NCBI GenBank assembly: GCA_002323895.1
Contig: DCQM01000076.1
Coordinates: 1-42,611 of the forward strand
DNA length: 42,611 bases
Reading direction: 5' to 3'
Source: Akkermansiaceae bacterium UBA1518
Lineage (GTDB): Bacteria > Verrucomicrobiota > Verrucomicrobiia > Verrucomicrobiales > Akkermansiaceae
The notes below the pieces were generated by a model, which had not been told where the DNA came from, ran no database searches, and saw nothing but the letters and a program-made list of their open reading frames with translations. A program made the position numbers and the translations under genes. Each line of letters starts with the position of its first letter. Position 1 is the stretch's first letter. Positions 1 to 8,589 of this stretch are shown here, piece by piece.

Positions 1-282
1 CCCGCTCCTGCTGTGGATGCGAAGTTGGGCGAAGATGAGATCATTGCTCTAATGAAAGACAGTATTGCAAGCGGGGCCGTGAAAGAGTTTACCAGTGAGC
101 AGGTCAAGGGTTGGAAAGCAAACGGAGAAGAGACAATCGATGGGACCGAATACCAAACTGGCTTGGCTGCCTATGAAGCTGCTACGATTTTCGGAGTTCG
201 ACCGGTTCAGGCTAAGGCTCTGATCAAGGATGGAAAAATCGAGCGCTGGGTTTATGCTAAAAGTGGAATGGAAATCCAATAA
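1..282 (+). CDS. 3' end of an unknown protein, gene truncated by the window edge
   Basis: The reading frame is open from base 1 (it begins Pro-Ala-Pro-Ala-Val-Asp) and stops with TAA at 280-282, so about 93 C-terminal residues are visible and the start lies outside the window. The GTG at 13 is probably an internal Val codon, because the frame before it is open and Pro/Ala-rich like an interdomain linker. The visible part is soluble and of mixed charge, with a possible helical segment (LAAYEAATIFGVRPVQAKAL) and a DGKIERWVY stretch near the end, which could be a small helical or DNA-binding-type domain. I do not recognise the family. A strong hairpin terminator follows at 301-331. Confidence 0.6.
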   Translation, partial: PAPAVDAKLGEDEIIALMKDSIASGAVKEFTSEQVKGWKANGEETIDGTEYQTGLAAYEAATIFGVRPVQAKALIKDGKIERWVYAKSGMEIQ

Positions 283-300
283 GTGGGTCTAAGAAACTCA

Positions 301-331
301 AAAAAAAGCGATCGAGATGATCGCCTTTTTT
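301..331. terminator. Bidirectional intrinsic terminator
   Basis: A run of seven A (301-307) precedes a 6-bp perfect stem GCGATC/GATCGC (308-313 with 319-324, loop GAGAT), followed by C and six T. Read on either strand the stem ends in a T tract, so it can stop the partial gene on the left (+) and korB on the right (-), which converge here. Confidence 0.85.
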
Positions 332-361
332 CATATGATTAATCTAGCGCTAGAGTGATTC

Positions 362-1261
362 TTAGCGCATCGACGCGAAGCGCTGTCGGAGGAGATCACG
401 CTCGCTGAGGTCACCGATCTTGCTGCGAGCGTCTGTAAGCCATTCGCGCTCAAGTTCATTTTTAGTGGGCCTTTTGGTTTCATAATACACGCCAAATTTC
501 CCAGGAGAAAGATCTTGAGAAAGGTCCATTGCTGCCGCGACTGACTCCAGGTCTTGTTCCTCCTCGTTGATGAGGTCAAAGACGCCACCTTTGCGCGGAA
601 TGCTATCATCGAAGGAACCAGGATTAAACATGGTGCATTCTGAAAGGGTTTCTACGACTGCGAAACCTGGGTGAAGAATGGCTCGCTCGAACATCTCGTT
701 CATATGCTTTACTTGAGCGGCATGAGTGCGGGCAATGAAGGTTGCGCCGCTAGAAACCAGTTGGGCCATCGGGTTGATTGGACGGTCAATTGCTCCTCGA
801 GGGTCAGTTTTTGATCGCTGTCCAATCGGGGTCGTCGGAGAGGTCTGGTTTTTTGTGAGACCGTAAACGAAGTTATCCATCACAACGTAGGAGAGGTTGA
901 CATTTTTCCGAGCGGCGTGGTTGAGGTGGTTTCCTCCGATGGAGAATCCGTCGCCATCACCGCCAAAAACGAAGACATGAAGATCAGGGCGGGAAAGCGA
1001 AATTCCGGTAGCAAGTGGAAGAGCCCGGCCGTGAATGAAGTGAATTCCGTGGGTGTTTACAAAATACGGAAAGCGGGAAGAACACCCAATTCCAGCAACA
1101 CAGACGATCTTCTCGTGCGGAATCCCGAGTTTTTGGACGACATTAAAAAAGGAAGCAAGCACCGCAAAATCTCCGCAAGCAGGACACCAAGTAGGGTGAT
1201 CTGCTTTGAGTTGCTTCTTTGTTAGCTTTTCGGCGGGAGCGGCTGAGGTGGTATCTGACAT
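362..1261 (-). CDS. korB: 2-oxoglutarate:ferredoxin oxidoreductase, beta subunit
   Basis: This is the TPP-binding subunit of a 2-oxoacid:ferredoxin oxidoreductase, which decarboxylates 2-oxoglutarate to succinyl-CoA in the cytoplasm and passes electrons to ferredoxin. Of its 299 residues, the N-terminal CPACG motif (Cys26, Cys29), the IGCSSRFPYF segment and the thiamine-binding stretch GDGDGFSIGGNH (about residues 100-111, followed by AARKNVN) are typical of KorB. Length is usual for the longer KorB forms. It starts 33 nt after the korA stop, so the two subunits are co-transcribed. The assignment to 2-oxoglutarate rather than pyruvate rests on overall family resemblance and on pairing with a fused gamma-alpha subunit. 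No ferredoxin-like delta subunit is adjacent. Confidence 0.92.
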   Translation of the reverse strand: MSDTTSAAPAEKLTKKQLKADHPTWCPACGDFAVLASFFNVVQKLGIPHEKIVCVAGIGCSSRFPYFVNTHGIHFIHGRALPLATGISLSRPDLHVFVFGGDGDGFSIGGNHLNHAARKNVNLSYVVMDNFVYGLTKNQTSPTTPIGQRSKTDPRGAIDRPINPMAQLVSSGATFIARTHAAQVKHMNEMFERAILHPGFAVVETLSECTMFNPGSFDDSIPRKGGVFDLINEEEQDLESVAAAMDLSQDLSPGKFGVYYETKRPTKNELEREWLTDARSKIGDLSERDLLRQRFASMR

Positions 1262-1294
1262 GATGAAAGTCGGTTTGAGATTGGGGAAAATATT

Positions 1295-3073
1295 TTAGCC
1301 TTTGATGAGTGCTTCGGCGGCGTCTGTGATTTCCAGAACCCGGAAACTGATGCCTTGAACTTTATTCACGGATTCGATCTTAGGATTGCAAGTCTTACCT
1401 CTCAAAAGAGTAGCAAGCTGACCGTAACCATAAACTCCGGAATCATTCATTTCGGGCACGAGAACGTGATCGTATTTTTCGAAAACTTCTCCCAGACCAT
1501 CCGGAAGTGGATGAACATGGCGGATGTTAATTGAACCAACTTTATGACCAAGGCTGTTGAGTCGGTCTGTGGCTTCCTTGATCGGGCCGTAAGTGGATCC
1601 CCAGCCGACCAGAAGAAGAGAGCCGCCTTTCTCACCATGAACCTCGGGAAGAGGGAGAGATTTAGCCAGGTTTACGAGTTTATTCCGTCGTTTCTCTGTC
1701 ATCTTCTCATGGTTGAGTGGGTTGCCAGAAGGGTGGCCCCATTCGTCGTGCTCGAGGCCAGTGACAACTGGGTACTTTCCTTCAGTGGAACGCGCCCCCG
1801 GAGGTGAATGACGAGTTAATTGATCGAGAGGGTATGGCTTGAAATCTGATCCTCGTTCGGAGAGGTCGAGTTCCGGATCCTGCCAGTGGCTTTCGAGGTC
1901 GGGCTCTTCGAAAGCTTCAAGGCGGGTTGCGATCGCTTGATCGGAGAGAATGAAGACAGGGGTCGAATATTCCTTGGCAAGGCGGCAAGCTTCAAGGGCG
2001 GTGTAGAAACAGTCTTCGACATTTTTAGGGGCTAAGACAATACGAGGGGCATCGCCGTGGGATCCGTAAATGGCCTGTAGTAAATCGGATTGTTCGACAG
2101 AAGTTGGAAGACCGGTGGAAGGCCCTCCCCGCTGGATGTTGACCACAATGAGGGGAAGCTCGGCCATGCTGGCGTAGCCGAGAGCTTCTGATTTCAAGGC
2201 TAGGCCGGGGCCGGATGAGCCGGTGATAGCGAGGTGACCTGAATACGAAGCTCCTAGGGCGAGGGAAACTGCGGCAAGCTCGTCCTCACATTGAATGAAC
2301 ATGCCGTTATACTTTGGAAGCTCGGTGCGGAGAAACTCCATGATAGTGGTCCATGGAGTGATGGGGTATCCAGCGCCGAAGCGGCAACCGCCTGCGATCA
2401 AACCAAGCGCAATCATGGTGTTGCCATCGGTCGAGATACGATTAGCTGCATCATTTTCGCCAGGAGCCATTGGCATGTGCTCTATGTCGTGGACGGGCCA
2501 TGCATAGCCGGCGTCGAAAGCGAGCATCGCATTACGCAGAATATCCTCCGATTTTCTACCGAATTTCTTAGCGATGATCCCGGTCATCTTCTCGCGGTCC
2601 AATTGGTAGACAGCGCATAGCAGGCCGAGAACAAAGATATTTTTCCCTCTCGATTTTGCGCTTCCGCCAATCGCCTCAATAGTTGCCGAAGTGAAGGGGA
2701 CGCCTATATGAATGATCCCACGCTCGTCTTTCAACTCTTCAACATTATCACTATCGTAAAAGCAGATACCTCCATCTTTAAGAGTGTCGAGGTGACCATC
2801 ATAGGAGTGCTGGTAAAACGCGACCAAGGTGTCGGCGCGATCTCCGGGGTGGAGGACCTCTCCTGAGCCGAGGTGGACTTGGAAAATAGAAGGTCCGCCG
2901 GAGATGGTGCTAGGAATCGTCATGTAGGTCATCACTTCCTGAGCAGTGGTGCCGGCGAGCTGCCCAAGAAAGGCTCCCACCGACTGAATACCGTCTTGGG
3001 AGTTGCCGGCTAGGCGGATGACAGCGTTACGAAGATCTGAAGAGGCGGCGGGCGGAGAAGCTGTTTGCGACAT
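1295..3073 (-). CDS. korA: 2-oxoglutarate:ferredoxin oxidoreductase, fused gamma-alpha subunit
   Basis: The protein (592 aa from the chosen start) has an N-terminal gamma domain (about residues 10-190, beginning DLRNAVIRLAGNSQDGIQS) fused to the alpha pyrimidine-binding domain (about 200-590), which shows GAGYPITPWT, a CEDELAAVSLALGASY stretch and GSSGPGLALKSEA. This is the usual KorA layout. I chose the ATG at 3073 (MSQTASPP). The frame stays open to a TTG at 3127, but the extra 18 residues look unlike the family. It lies upstream of korB and 117 nt downstream of the TPR gene, a gap wide enough for its own promoter. Together with korB it would supply a ferredoxin-linked step of the TCA cycle. 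Confidence 0.92.
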   Translation of the reverse strand: MSQTASPPAASSDLRNAVIRLAGNSQDGIQSVGAFLGQLAGTTAQEVMTYMTIPSTISGGPSIFQVHLGSGEVLHPGDRADTLVAFYQHSYDGHLDTLKDGGICFYDSDNVEELKDERGIIHIGVPFTSATIEAIGGSAKSRGKNIFVLGLLCAVYQLDREKMTGIIAKKFGRKSEDILRNAMLAFDAGYAWPVHDIEHMPMAPGENDAANRISTDGNTMIALGLIAGGCRFGAGYPITPWTTIMEFLRTELPKYNGMFIQCEDELAAVSLALGASYSGHLAITGSSGPGLALKSEALGYASMAELPLIVVNIQRGGPSTGLPTSVEQSDLLQAIYGSHGDAPRIVLAPKNVEDCFYTALEACRLAKEYSTPVFILSDQAIATRLEAFEEPDLESHWQDPELDLSERGSDFKPYPLDQLTRHSPPGARSTEGKYPVVTGLEHDEWGHPSGNPLNHEKMTEKRRNKLVNLAKSLPLPEVHGEKGGSLLLVGWGSTYGPIKEATDRLNSLGHKVGSINIRHVHPLPDGLGEVFEKYDHVLVPEMNDSGVYGYGQLATLLRGKTCNPKIESVNKVQGISFRVLEITDAAEALIKG

Positions 3074-3190
3074 GATCGTGGAAAATGATGAACTAAGGTG
3101 CGGCGGAATAACCCTTGAGCCTCCCAAACTAAAGGAAAAAATACAATTTTGGGGGCCTTATCTCTGCAAAGAGTAAACGTGGGTGAACGG

Positions 3191-5842
3191 CTACTGATTT
3201 GGGAGAGTTTTTTTGCTAGGTGCTTGGCGTCCTCGATAGATGAAATTTTCGAGGCCGATGCGCTCAGCTATCTTAAGTGCGTCCTCAGCACGCGGGCTTC
3301 CACTCTTCCCAATCTGTTCAGCAAGTTGAATAGCGGCTTCCCAACGCTCTTCTCTTTCTAGGAGGGAAAGTGCCCCTTCAATGCCGCACTTGTCGTACCA
3401 TTTCCATTCGAGAGAAGTGGTGGTTTCAGGAGAAAAATCACGATTGATCACTCGAAAGTACGATTCGAGAGCTTGCGCATTTTTACCTAATTTTTCAAGG
3501 GCTTGTCCGCTTATGTAATGCGCTCGATTTTGGGTGGAGGCCGGCAAGTTTTCAAGTTTGAAAAGGCTCTCGTAAAATTCCAAGGCGACCTCGTGCTGCC
3601 CGATTTGGTTGGATGCATCGGCTCCTAGAACGAGAAAGCGTCGCTGGTCACTCTGGGAATTATTTTTATTCTTAAGAAAAGTTGCGATTTCGCCAAGCGC
3701 CCGTTCTTGTTGATTTCGGTCGATCAAAAGACTACAAAGATTGATAGCAGCTTCATTGGAAAGTATCCCTTTTTTATCGATGAGTTCCCGAAATCGAAGA
3801 ATAGCGTTCTTGTCCGCAGAGTCTGTTTTGAGCGCGGTAGATGTCAGTGCACTGTAGTAGCGGGCCGGGTCTGTGAATTCGCTCGCTGGATATTTCTCAA
3901 TTAGAAGTTCAAATTGGTAGTTCGCTTTTCCAATCTCTTTGTTCCTGTCGTTAGTTGGTTTGCGATAGGTCTGGCCCAGCTGGAAGAGAACCCTTGGGGC
4001 CAAAGGGTGGGAAGGGGCATTAGCTAGAAAATCCTGAGCTTGTTGTATTCCTTTGTTTAGAGCGAGCAATACGAGAACTCGTCTGGCTTCAAAATCAGGT
4101 TTGGTCTTAAGATCAAACTTAAGGAGCGTGATATTTTTAAGGGCAAGTTCACGATCGAAGGGCAAGCTGAAGATCGCGCTTTCGGCAAGAGCCAAAGCGG
4201 CTTCGGGAGTGCGGGGATTATCAGGAAAATTTGCGAGGAAGCTTGTGAGAAGATCTCGGGCTTGGGTGTCTCTTTTTGAGGAAAGGAATAAGCCTCGTTC
4301 TAGAATTAGAAATGAACGGGCTTCAGGGCTGTCGAGATTACGCGTAATTTCATCGATCTCCTTTGAACGTGTTGAAGTAAGTAGAGTGATTCCGGCATTC
4401 AAAGCCGCTAGTGACCCAAGATCATCTCGCTGGATTTCCCGGGCAATTTCCTCGGCCTCAAGAAAGAGCTGGCTCGCTTTGGTTTGTTCCTCAACGGCAA
4501 ATGCAGCCTTTGCTGCAAGAGCTTTGGCGTAGGCTTTGGTTGCGGGCGCAGCTTTCTCATCATCGAGCAGAGAAAAGATGGCTAGTGCTTGCTCAAAATT
4601 ATTCTCCTTAAGGTTAAGGACGCCGAGTTCGAGTAATGAGCGGTTTACGAATGCTGAGCCACTTGGGCTGATGAGCTGAAGTTGTGCGGCTCTTTTTCGA
4701 CCTTCTCTTCTCTGGCCCAAGTCGTCAGATTGAAGTTGTATACTTGTAAGAAATGAAAGTGAGAAAAGGCTTCTCTGCTCAGGTAAGGTGGTGGAGGGGA
4801 CGGCGTTAGGGAGAGTTGGGTTGATAGCTTGAACGGAACTAGAATTTTTCACCGACGGGTTTTCTAGGAACGCTTGTCGAAGAGGAGCCCACTTTGAAAT
4901 ATTTAAAATAAGGGCGGCGGAGTCAGTCTTGTCCGCCCAAATCCTCAAGCGCGCAAAAATAGCTTCCAAGTTCGGTGGGGCCGGATTCTTGTTGAGGCTC
5001 TCGAGTAGTGAATCAATTGCAGAGGATTCATTTCCTTCAAGGGAAAGGCTGTCGGCAAGAGCGATGGTTGATTCGTGGTAAAGTGCGGCAGGAAGATTTT
5101 TCCGGATCTCAGGATCGTTGATTAAGGTTTGGAATGTTCCCACTGCAGAGAGGCGATCGCCTCTTGCGAGTTGAAGCCTTCCGTTTAGATAACGAATGAG
5201 ACTTTCTTCGACCGGATTGACAGGTTTCGATTTTTCAAGAAGGAAGCTGGCTTCATCGAGTTGATTCAGTGAGAGGTTGACCGAGATGAGTTGCAGGGTG
5301 GCTTCCTTTTGGATTGAAGCGTCCTTCGATTCTAAAAGCGGGGTCAATATCGGCCAAGCGTCTTTGGGATTGCCGAGAGCGAGTAAAAGTTTTCCGGTTT
5401 GAAGGTCCGCGTTTTCTCGCATGTTCATGCGGTCAATTTTTTCGAGTTCACCTATCGCATCCCGATACCTGCCCATCTGGACAAGTGAGTAGCTTCGCCA
5501 AAGATGGGCGGGGCTGAATTCTCTCAAAAGTGGGTTGTCGAGCGTTTTGATTGCAATGCCAGGCGCGCCTGCCCTGATCTGAGTTTCTCCGAGAAGCGTA
5601 AGAAGGGTCGCGCGTGCGGTTTCGTCGAGATCTTCCCGCGTTAAGATTTTCTCAATTCTTGGAATTGCAAGATCAGGGAGGAAATCTGCGATATACTTTT
5701 TGGCCACCTGATATTCCGGTGACTGTTGAATCTTGCTCAAAGCGATACTTTCCCCGAACAGAGAAGATGAACAGCAGAAGAGGAAGGCTAACCCTAGTAA
5801 TCGCACTTGAGAAGAATAAGCCCAAGTTGGGCAGAGCGCCAT
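3191..5842 (-). CDS. Large exported tetratricopeptide-repeat protein
   Basis: The 883-residue protein opens with a signal-peptide-like segment (about residues 12-30, LLGLAFLFCCSSSLFG), so it should be exported. The rest is almost wholly alpha-helical with many degenerate TPR-type helix pairs, for example LLTLLGETQIRAGAPGIAIK, LERGLFLSSKRDTQARDLL and YISGQALEKLGKNAQALESY. A YfiO/BamD-like spacing of PDNPRTPEAALALAES and PASEFTDPARYYSA recalls TPR scaffolds of the periplasm and outer membrane. No enzyme motif is visible, so it is probably a scaffold or assembly factor; its partner is unknown. Its start lies 1 nt after the upp stop, which strongly implies co-transcription with upp although the functions look unrelated. 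Confidence 0.8.
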   Translation of the reverse strand: MALCPTWAYSSQVRLLGLAFLFCCSSSLFGESIALSKIQQSPEYQVAKKYIADFLPDLAIPRIEKILTREDLDETARATLLTLLGETQIRAGAPGIAIKTLDNPLLREFSPAHLWRSYSLVQMGRYRDAIGELEKIDRMNMRENADLQTGKLLLALGNPKDAWPILTPLLESKDASIQKEATLQLISVNLSLNQLDEASFLLEKSKPVNPVEESLIRYLNGRLQLARGDRLSAVGTFQTLINDPEIRKNLPAALYHESTIALADSLSLEGNESSAIDSLLESLNKNPAPPNLEAIFARLRIWADKTDSAALILNISKWAPLRQAFLENPSVKNSSSVQAINPTLPNAVPSTTLPEQRSLFSLSFLTSIQLQSDDLGQRREGRKRAAQLQLISPSGSAFVNRSLLELGVLNLKENNFEQALAIFSLLDDEKAAPATKAYAKALAAKAAFAVEEQTKASQLFLEAEEIAREIQRDDLGSLAALNAGITLLTSTRSKEIDEITRNLDSPEARSFLILERGLFLSSKRDTQARDLLTSFLANFPDNPRTPEAALALAESAIFSLPFDRELALKNITLLKFDLKTKPDFEARRVLVLLALNKGIQQAQDFLANAPSHPLAPRVLFQLGQTYRKPTNDRNKEIGKANYQFELLIEKYPASEFTDPARYYSALTSTALKTDSADKNAILRFRELIDKKGILSNEAAINLCSLLIDRNQQERALGEIATFLKNKNNSQSDQRRFLVLGADASNQIGQHEVALEFYESLFKLENLPASTQNRAHYISGQALEKLGKNAQALESYFRVINRDFSPETTTSLEWKWYDKCGIEGALSLLEREERWEAAIQLAEQIGKSGSPRAEDALKIAERIGLENFIYRGRQAPSKKTLPNQ

Positions 5843-5843
5843 C

Positions 5844-6464
5844 TTATAAGGTGCCGAAGATTCGATCGCCGGCGTCGCCTAAACCTGGAACAATATATCC
5901 TTGTTCATTGAGACCTTCGTCAACCACGGCGGTGGTGATCCTTACATCGGGATGACGCTCTTCAAGAGCCCTTATCCCCTCGGGGCTGGCAACGAGGCAT
6001 ACGAAATGGAGATGTGTTGCTCCTCGTTCTTTAAGGCCGTCGATCGCCGCTATGGCGCTGCCTCCTGTTGCTAGCATCGGATCTAAAACAAAGACTTCAG
6101 ATTCTGCGACATGGTCGGGAATCCTCTCGAGATAGACTTCTGGTTGAAGGTTTTCCTCATTCCTCCTCATCCCATAGTGAGCTACGGTTGCCTCAGGGAG
6201 CATCTGAAGAAAAGGCTCACTAAATCCGAGTCCTGCTCTAAGAATGGGAACAAGGACAATTGGACGGGCCAACTCTTGACCTGTCATAGAGGTTAGCGGT
6301 GTAATTACTACTGCTTCCTTTGTTGCCAAATGAGCTGTTGCGGGTAAAACCAAGAGCCTTGCAATATCGGAAAGATAGTTCCGAAAATCCTTTGGTGCAC
6401 AAGAAGTGGAGCGAAGTCGAGCGAGTCGGTCAGCCACTAGGGGGTGGTTTTGAAGATCAGGCAT
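5844..6464 (-). CDS. upp: Uracil phosphoribosyltransferase
   Basis: It converts uracil and PRPP to UMP in pyrimidine salvage. The 206-residue length is standard, and the sequence shows the N-terminal NHPLVADRLARLR segment, the PILRAGLGF motif, the PRPP-binding loop VFVLDPMLATGGSA and a C-terminal EQGYIVPGLGDAGDR segment that binds uracil in the family. The gene overlaps the stop of the upstream sigma-54 regulator by 8 nt and is followed after 1 nt by the TPR gene, so all three are probably translated from one mRNA. Its place in a cluster with carA and purA fits nucleotide supply. Confidence 0.95.
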   Translation of the reverse strand: MPDLQNHPLVADRLARLRSTSCAPKDFRNYLSDIARLLVLPATAHLATKEAVVITPLTSMTGQELARPIVLVPILRAGLGFSEPFLQMLPEATVAHYGMRRNEENLQPEVYLERIPDHVAESEVFVLDPMLATGGSAIAAIDGLKERGATHLHFVCLVASPEGIRALEERHPDVRITTAVVDEGLNEQGYIVPGLGDAGDRIFGTL

Positions 6465-7848
6465 TTTTTGCAGTAGAAAGAAGTTTCTTCAAGTTTGCTT
6501 GGCTCATGCCAAGCAGGTGAGAAGCCTCCTTTAAATCATGATTACATTGTTCGAGGGTATGACGAATGAGCTCACCGCGGACGAAGTCGACCGCATTTTG
6601 TTCAGTTCCCTCGGAGAGTTCCAAAATTAGAGCAAGGGCGTCCTTCAAGGTTCCTCCAACATTAACGGGACCTCTCCCGATTGGAATATCTTCAGGTAAG
6701 AGGATGTCGTTAAGCGCAAGGGCACACGCTCGGGCCATGGTGTTTTCTAATTCGCGAACATTGCCAGGCCAGCGATGCCCTTGGAGGTGCTCGATTGCTT
6801 CGCCGGTTAGTCGCATGCGGGCTGTCCCGTTTCTGCGAGCAATCTGATCTAGGAAAAATTCGGCAAGAATTGCGATGTCTTCCTGACGGTCGCGAAGTGG
6901 TGGGAGTTCTATTTCAACAACGTTCAAACGGTAATAGAGATCCTCTCGGAATCGGCCCTCACTGACCTCTTGGGCGAGGTTTTTGTTTGTTGCAGTAACG
7001 ATACGGACGTCGGTTTTTTGAACCTCGTTGCTTCCGACTCGTGAAAAAGTTCCGTCCTGTAGAACACGAAGAAGTTTTACCTGAACGCTCGGAGGAAGAT
7101 CTCCAATTTCATCGAGGAAGAGCGTGCTTTCGTGAGAATCTTCAAAGCGCCCAGTTCGGCGAGCGATGGCGCCAGTAAATGAGCCTTTTTCGTGACCGAA
7201 GAGTTCCGATTCAAGGAGATTTTCAGGAATGGCGCCGCAATTGATGACGAGCATCTCTTTCTTGCGTCGTGGGCTGTATGCGTGAATTGAGCGAGCAATC
7301 AGTTCCTTCCCAGTGCCACTTTCTCCAGTGACGAGTACAGGAGCGTCTGAGTGAGCTACACGGCCAACGACCTTCATCACGTCTTGTAAAGGTCGAGAAA
7401 CTCCAATGATCATGGTTTTTCCGGTAAGTCCGGGACGTTGATCTGAAAGTGGTCCTATTTCCCGACGTTGATCGACAGTCTGGAGGGCAGCCTCGACAAC
7501 TTGACGAAGTTCAAATGCTAGTGATTCTTTACGAAGAACATCGAGCGCGCCCTTTTGGGTCGCTTCGATGATCTGGCTAGTGGTGGGCGAAACTGCGGTG
7601 AGGATTGTGATTGTTTCTGGAGAAGAAGCCCGAATGAGTTGGAGTAATTCGACGCCATCAAAGGGATCAAGCTTGATGTCGCAGATCACGACATCGATGG
7701 GAGCCTTCTTAACAACTTGCGATGCCTTGTCCGCACTATCACAACGTAGGATTTTGAGTCCCTCGGCACTGAGGTGTTTTGTGGCCCAGTCGAGGTAGTC
7801 GAGGTCCTGATCGACCAGTAAAAGGTGATGTTCTGGTTCTTTGCTCAC
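6457..7848 (-). CDS. Sigma-54-dependent response regulator, NtrC type
   Basis: The layout is a receiver domain (residues 1 to about 120, acidic Asp13 and phosphoacceptor Asp57 in CDIKLDPFDG), an AAA+ domain (about 145-370) and a short Fis-type helix-turn-helix (about 415-463, EASHLLGMSQANLKKLL). The AAA+ domain has Walker A GESGTGKE, the sigma-54-contacting loop GSFTGA (GAFTGA in most members), Walker B TLFLDEIGDL and the RVGSNEVQKTDVRIV sensor region. It should activate sigma-54 promoters once phosphorylated. The start codon is GTG at 7848. No histidine kinase lies in the window, so its signal is unknown. It sits between uppS (15 nt) and upp (8 nt overlap), an odd place for such a regulator. 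Confidence 0.93.
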   Translation of the reverse strand: MSKEPEHHLLLVDQDLDYLDWATKHLSAEGLKILRCDSADKASQVVKKAPIDVVICDIKLDPFDGVELLQLIRASSPETITILTAVSPTTSQIIEATQKGALDVLRKESLAFELRQVVEAALQTVDQRREIGPLSDQRPGLTGKTMIIGVSRPLQDVMKVVGRVAHSDAPVLVTGESGTGKELIARSIHAYSPRRKKEMLVINCGAIPENLLESELFGHEKGSFTGAIARRTGRFEDSHESTLFLDEIGDLPPSVQVKLLRVLQDGTFSRVGSNEVQKTDVRIVTATNKNLAQEVSEGRFREDLYYRLNVVEIELPPLRDRQEDIAILAEFFLDQIARRNGTARMRLTGEAIEHLQGHRWPGNVRELENTMARACALALNDILLPEDIPIGRGPVNVGGTLKDALALILELSEGTEQNAVDFVRGELIRHTLEQCNHDLKEASHLLGMSQANLKKLLSTAKNA

Positions 7849-7863
7849 AACTAATTTCCGTGC

Positions 7864-8580
7864 TTAGAGTCTCCCGAAGCGCCTCCGTCTTCGAGAATAA
7901 ACTTCGAGAGCCTCATGAAAATCGGGCTTTCTAAAATCCGGCCAATTTTTTTCGGTGATAAAAATCTCAGCGTAGCTTAGTTGCCAGAGAAGAAAGTTTG
8001 AGAGTCGTAACTCGCCAGAAGTGCGGATCAGGAAGTCAGGATCTGGGAATTCAGATGTGTCCAGATGTTCCGCTATGGTATCTTTTTGGATGTGTTTTGT
8101 GTCGAGCTCTCCTCGTATGGCTTTTTCGGCGATACGGCGGGTGGCGTCCGTGATTTCCTCTCGACTGCCGTAAGAAAGGGCGAGAATTACGGTTAGTTTG
8201 GTATTGGAAGATGTTTCGTCGATGACTTTAGTTAGCTCTTTCTGGCAGGATTCGGGAAGGAGTTTGATTCGGCCGATCGTCTTAAGTCGGACGTTTTTTT
8301 TGCGGAACTCTTTTCCTTTAGTTTTCAGAAATTGTTCAAGAAGCTTCATGAGTGCATTAATTTCCTTTTGAGGACGATTCCAGTTTTCCGAGGAAAACGC
8401 GTAAAGAGTTAGGAATTCAATTTTATGCTCGAGGCAGGCGTCAACTGCCTCGCGGGCAGATTCCGCACCAGCGCGGTGTCCGGCTTTGCGAGGTAGACCT
8501 CGCGCTTCAGCCCATCGACCGTTGCCGTCCATGATCACGGCGACATGTCTTGGAGTTGAATTGAGTGGGGCGTTACCCAT
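7864..8580 (-). CDS. uppS: Isoprenyl (undecaprenyl) diphosphate synthase
   Basis: A cis-prenyltransferase that adds isopentenyl diphosphate units to farnesyl diphosphate to make the undecaprenyl carrier for peptidoglycan and surface glycans. The 238-residue protein carries all five conserved regions: HVAVIMDGNGRWA with catalytic Asp18, GHRAGAES, TLYAFSSENWNRP, DFLIRTSGELRLSNFLLWQ and AEIFITEKNWPDF. It lies 9 nt after purA and 15 nt before the regulator. In many bacteria uppS precedes cdsA and dxr; here it is embedded among nucleotide genes. Confidence 0.96.
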   Translation of the reverse strand: MGNAPLNSTPRHVAVIMDGNGRWAEARGLPRKAGHRAGAESAREAVDACLEHKIEFLTLYAFSSENWNRPQKEINALMKLLEQFLKTKGKEFRKKNVRLKTIGRIKLLPESCQKELTKVIDETSSNTKLTVILALSYGSREEITDATRRIAEKAIRGELDTKHIQKDTIAEHLDTSEFPDPDFLIRTSGELRLSNFLLWQLSYAEIFITEKNWPDFRKPDFHEALEVYSRRRRRFGRL

Positions 8581-8589
8581 GATGTTACG

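Noticed and set aside
3074..3190. Promoter-like TTGCAG-N17-TTGTAT upstream of korA on the minus strand
   Set aside because: The -10 match is poor (three of six); a promoter here is plausible from the gap size but not supported by this pair.
4053..4532. 159-residue plus-strand frame inside the TPR gene
   Set aside because: It is an antisense shadow, very Arg/Ser/Ala-rich, and the minus-strand TPR frame is clearly coding.
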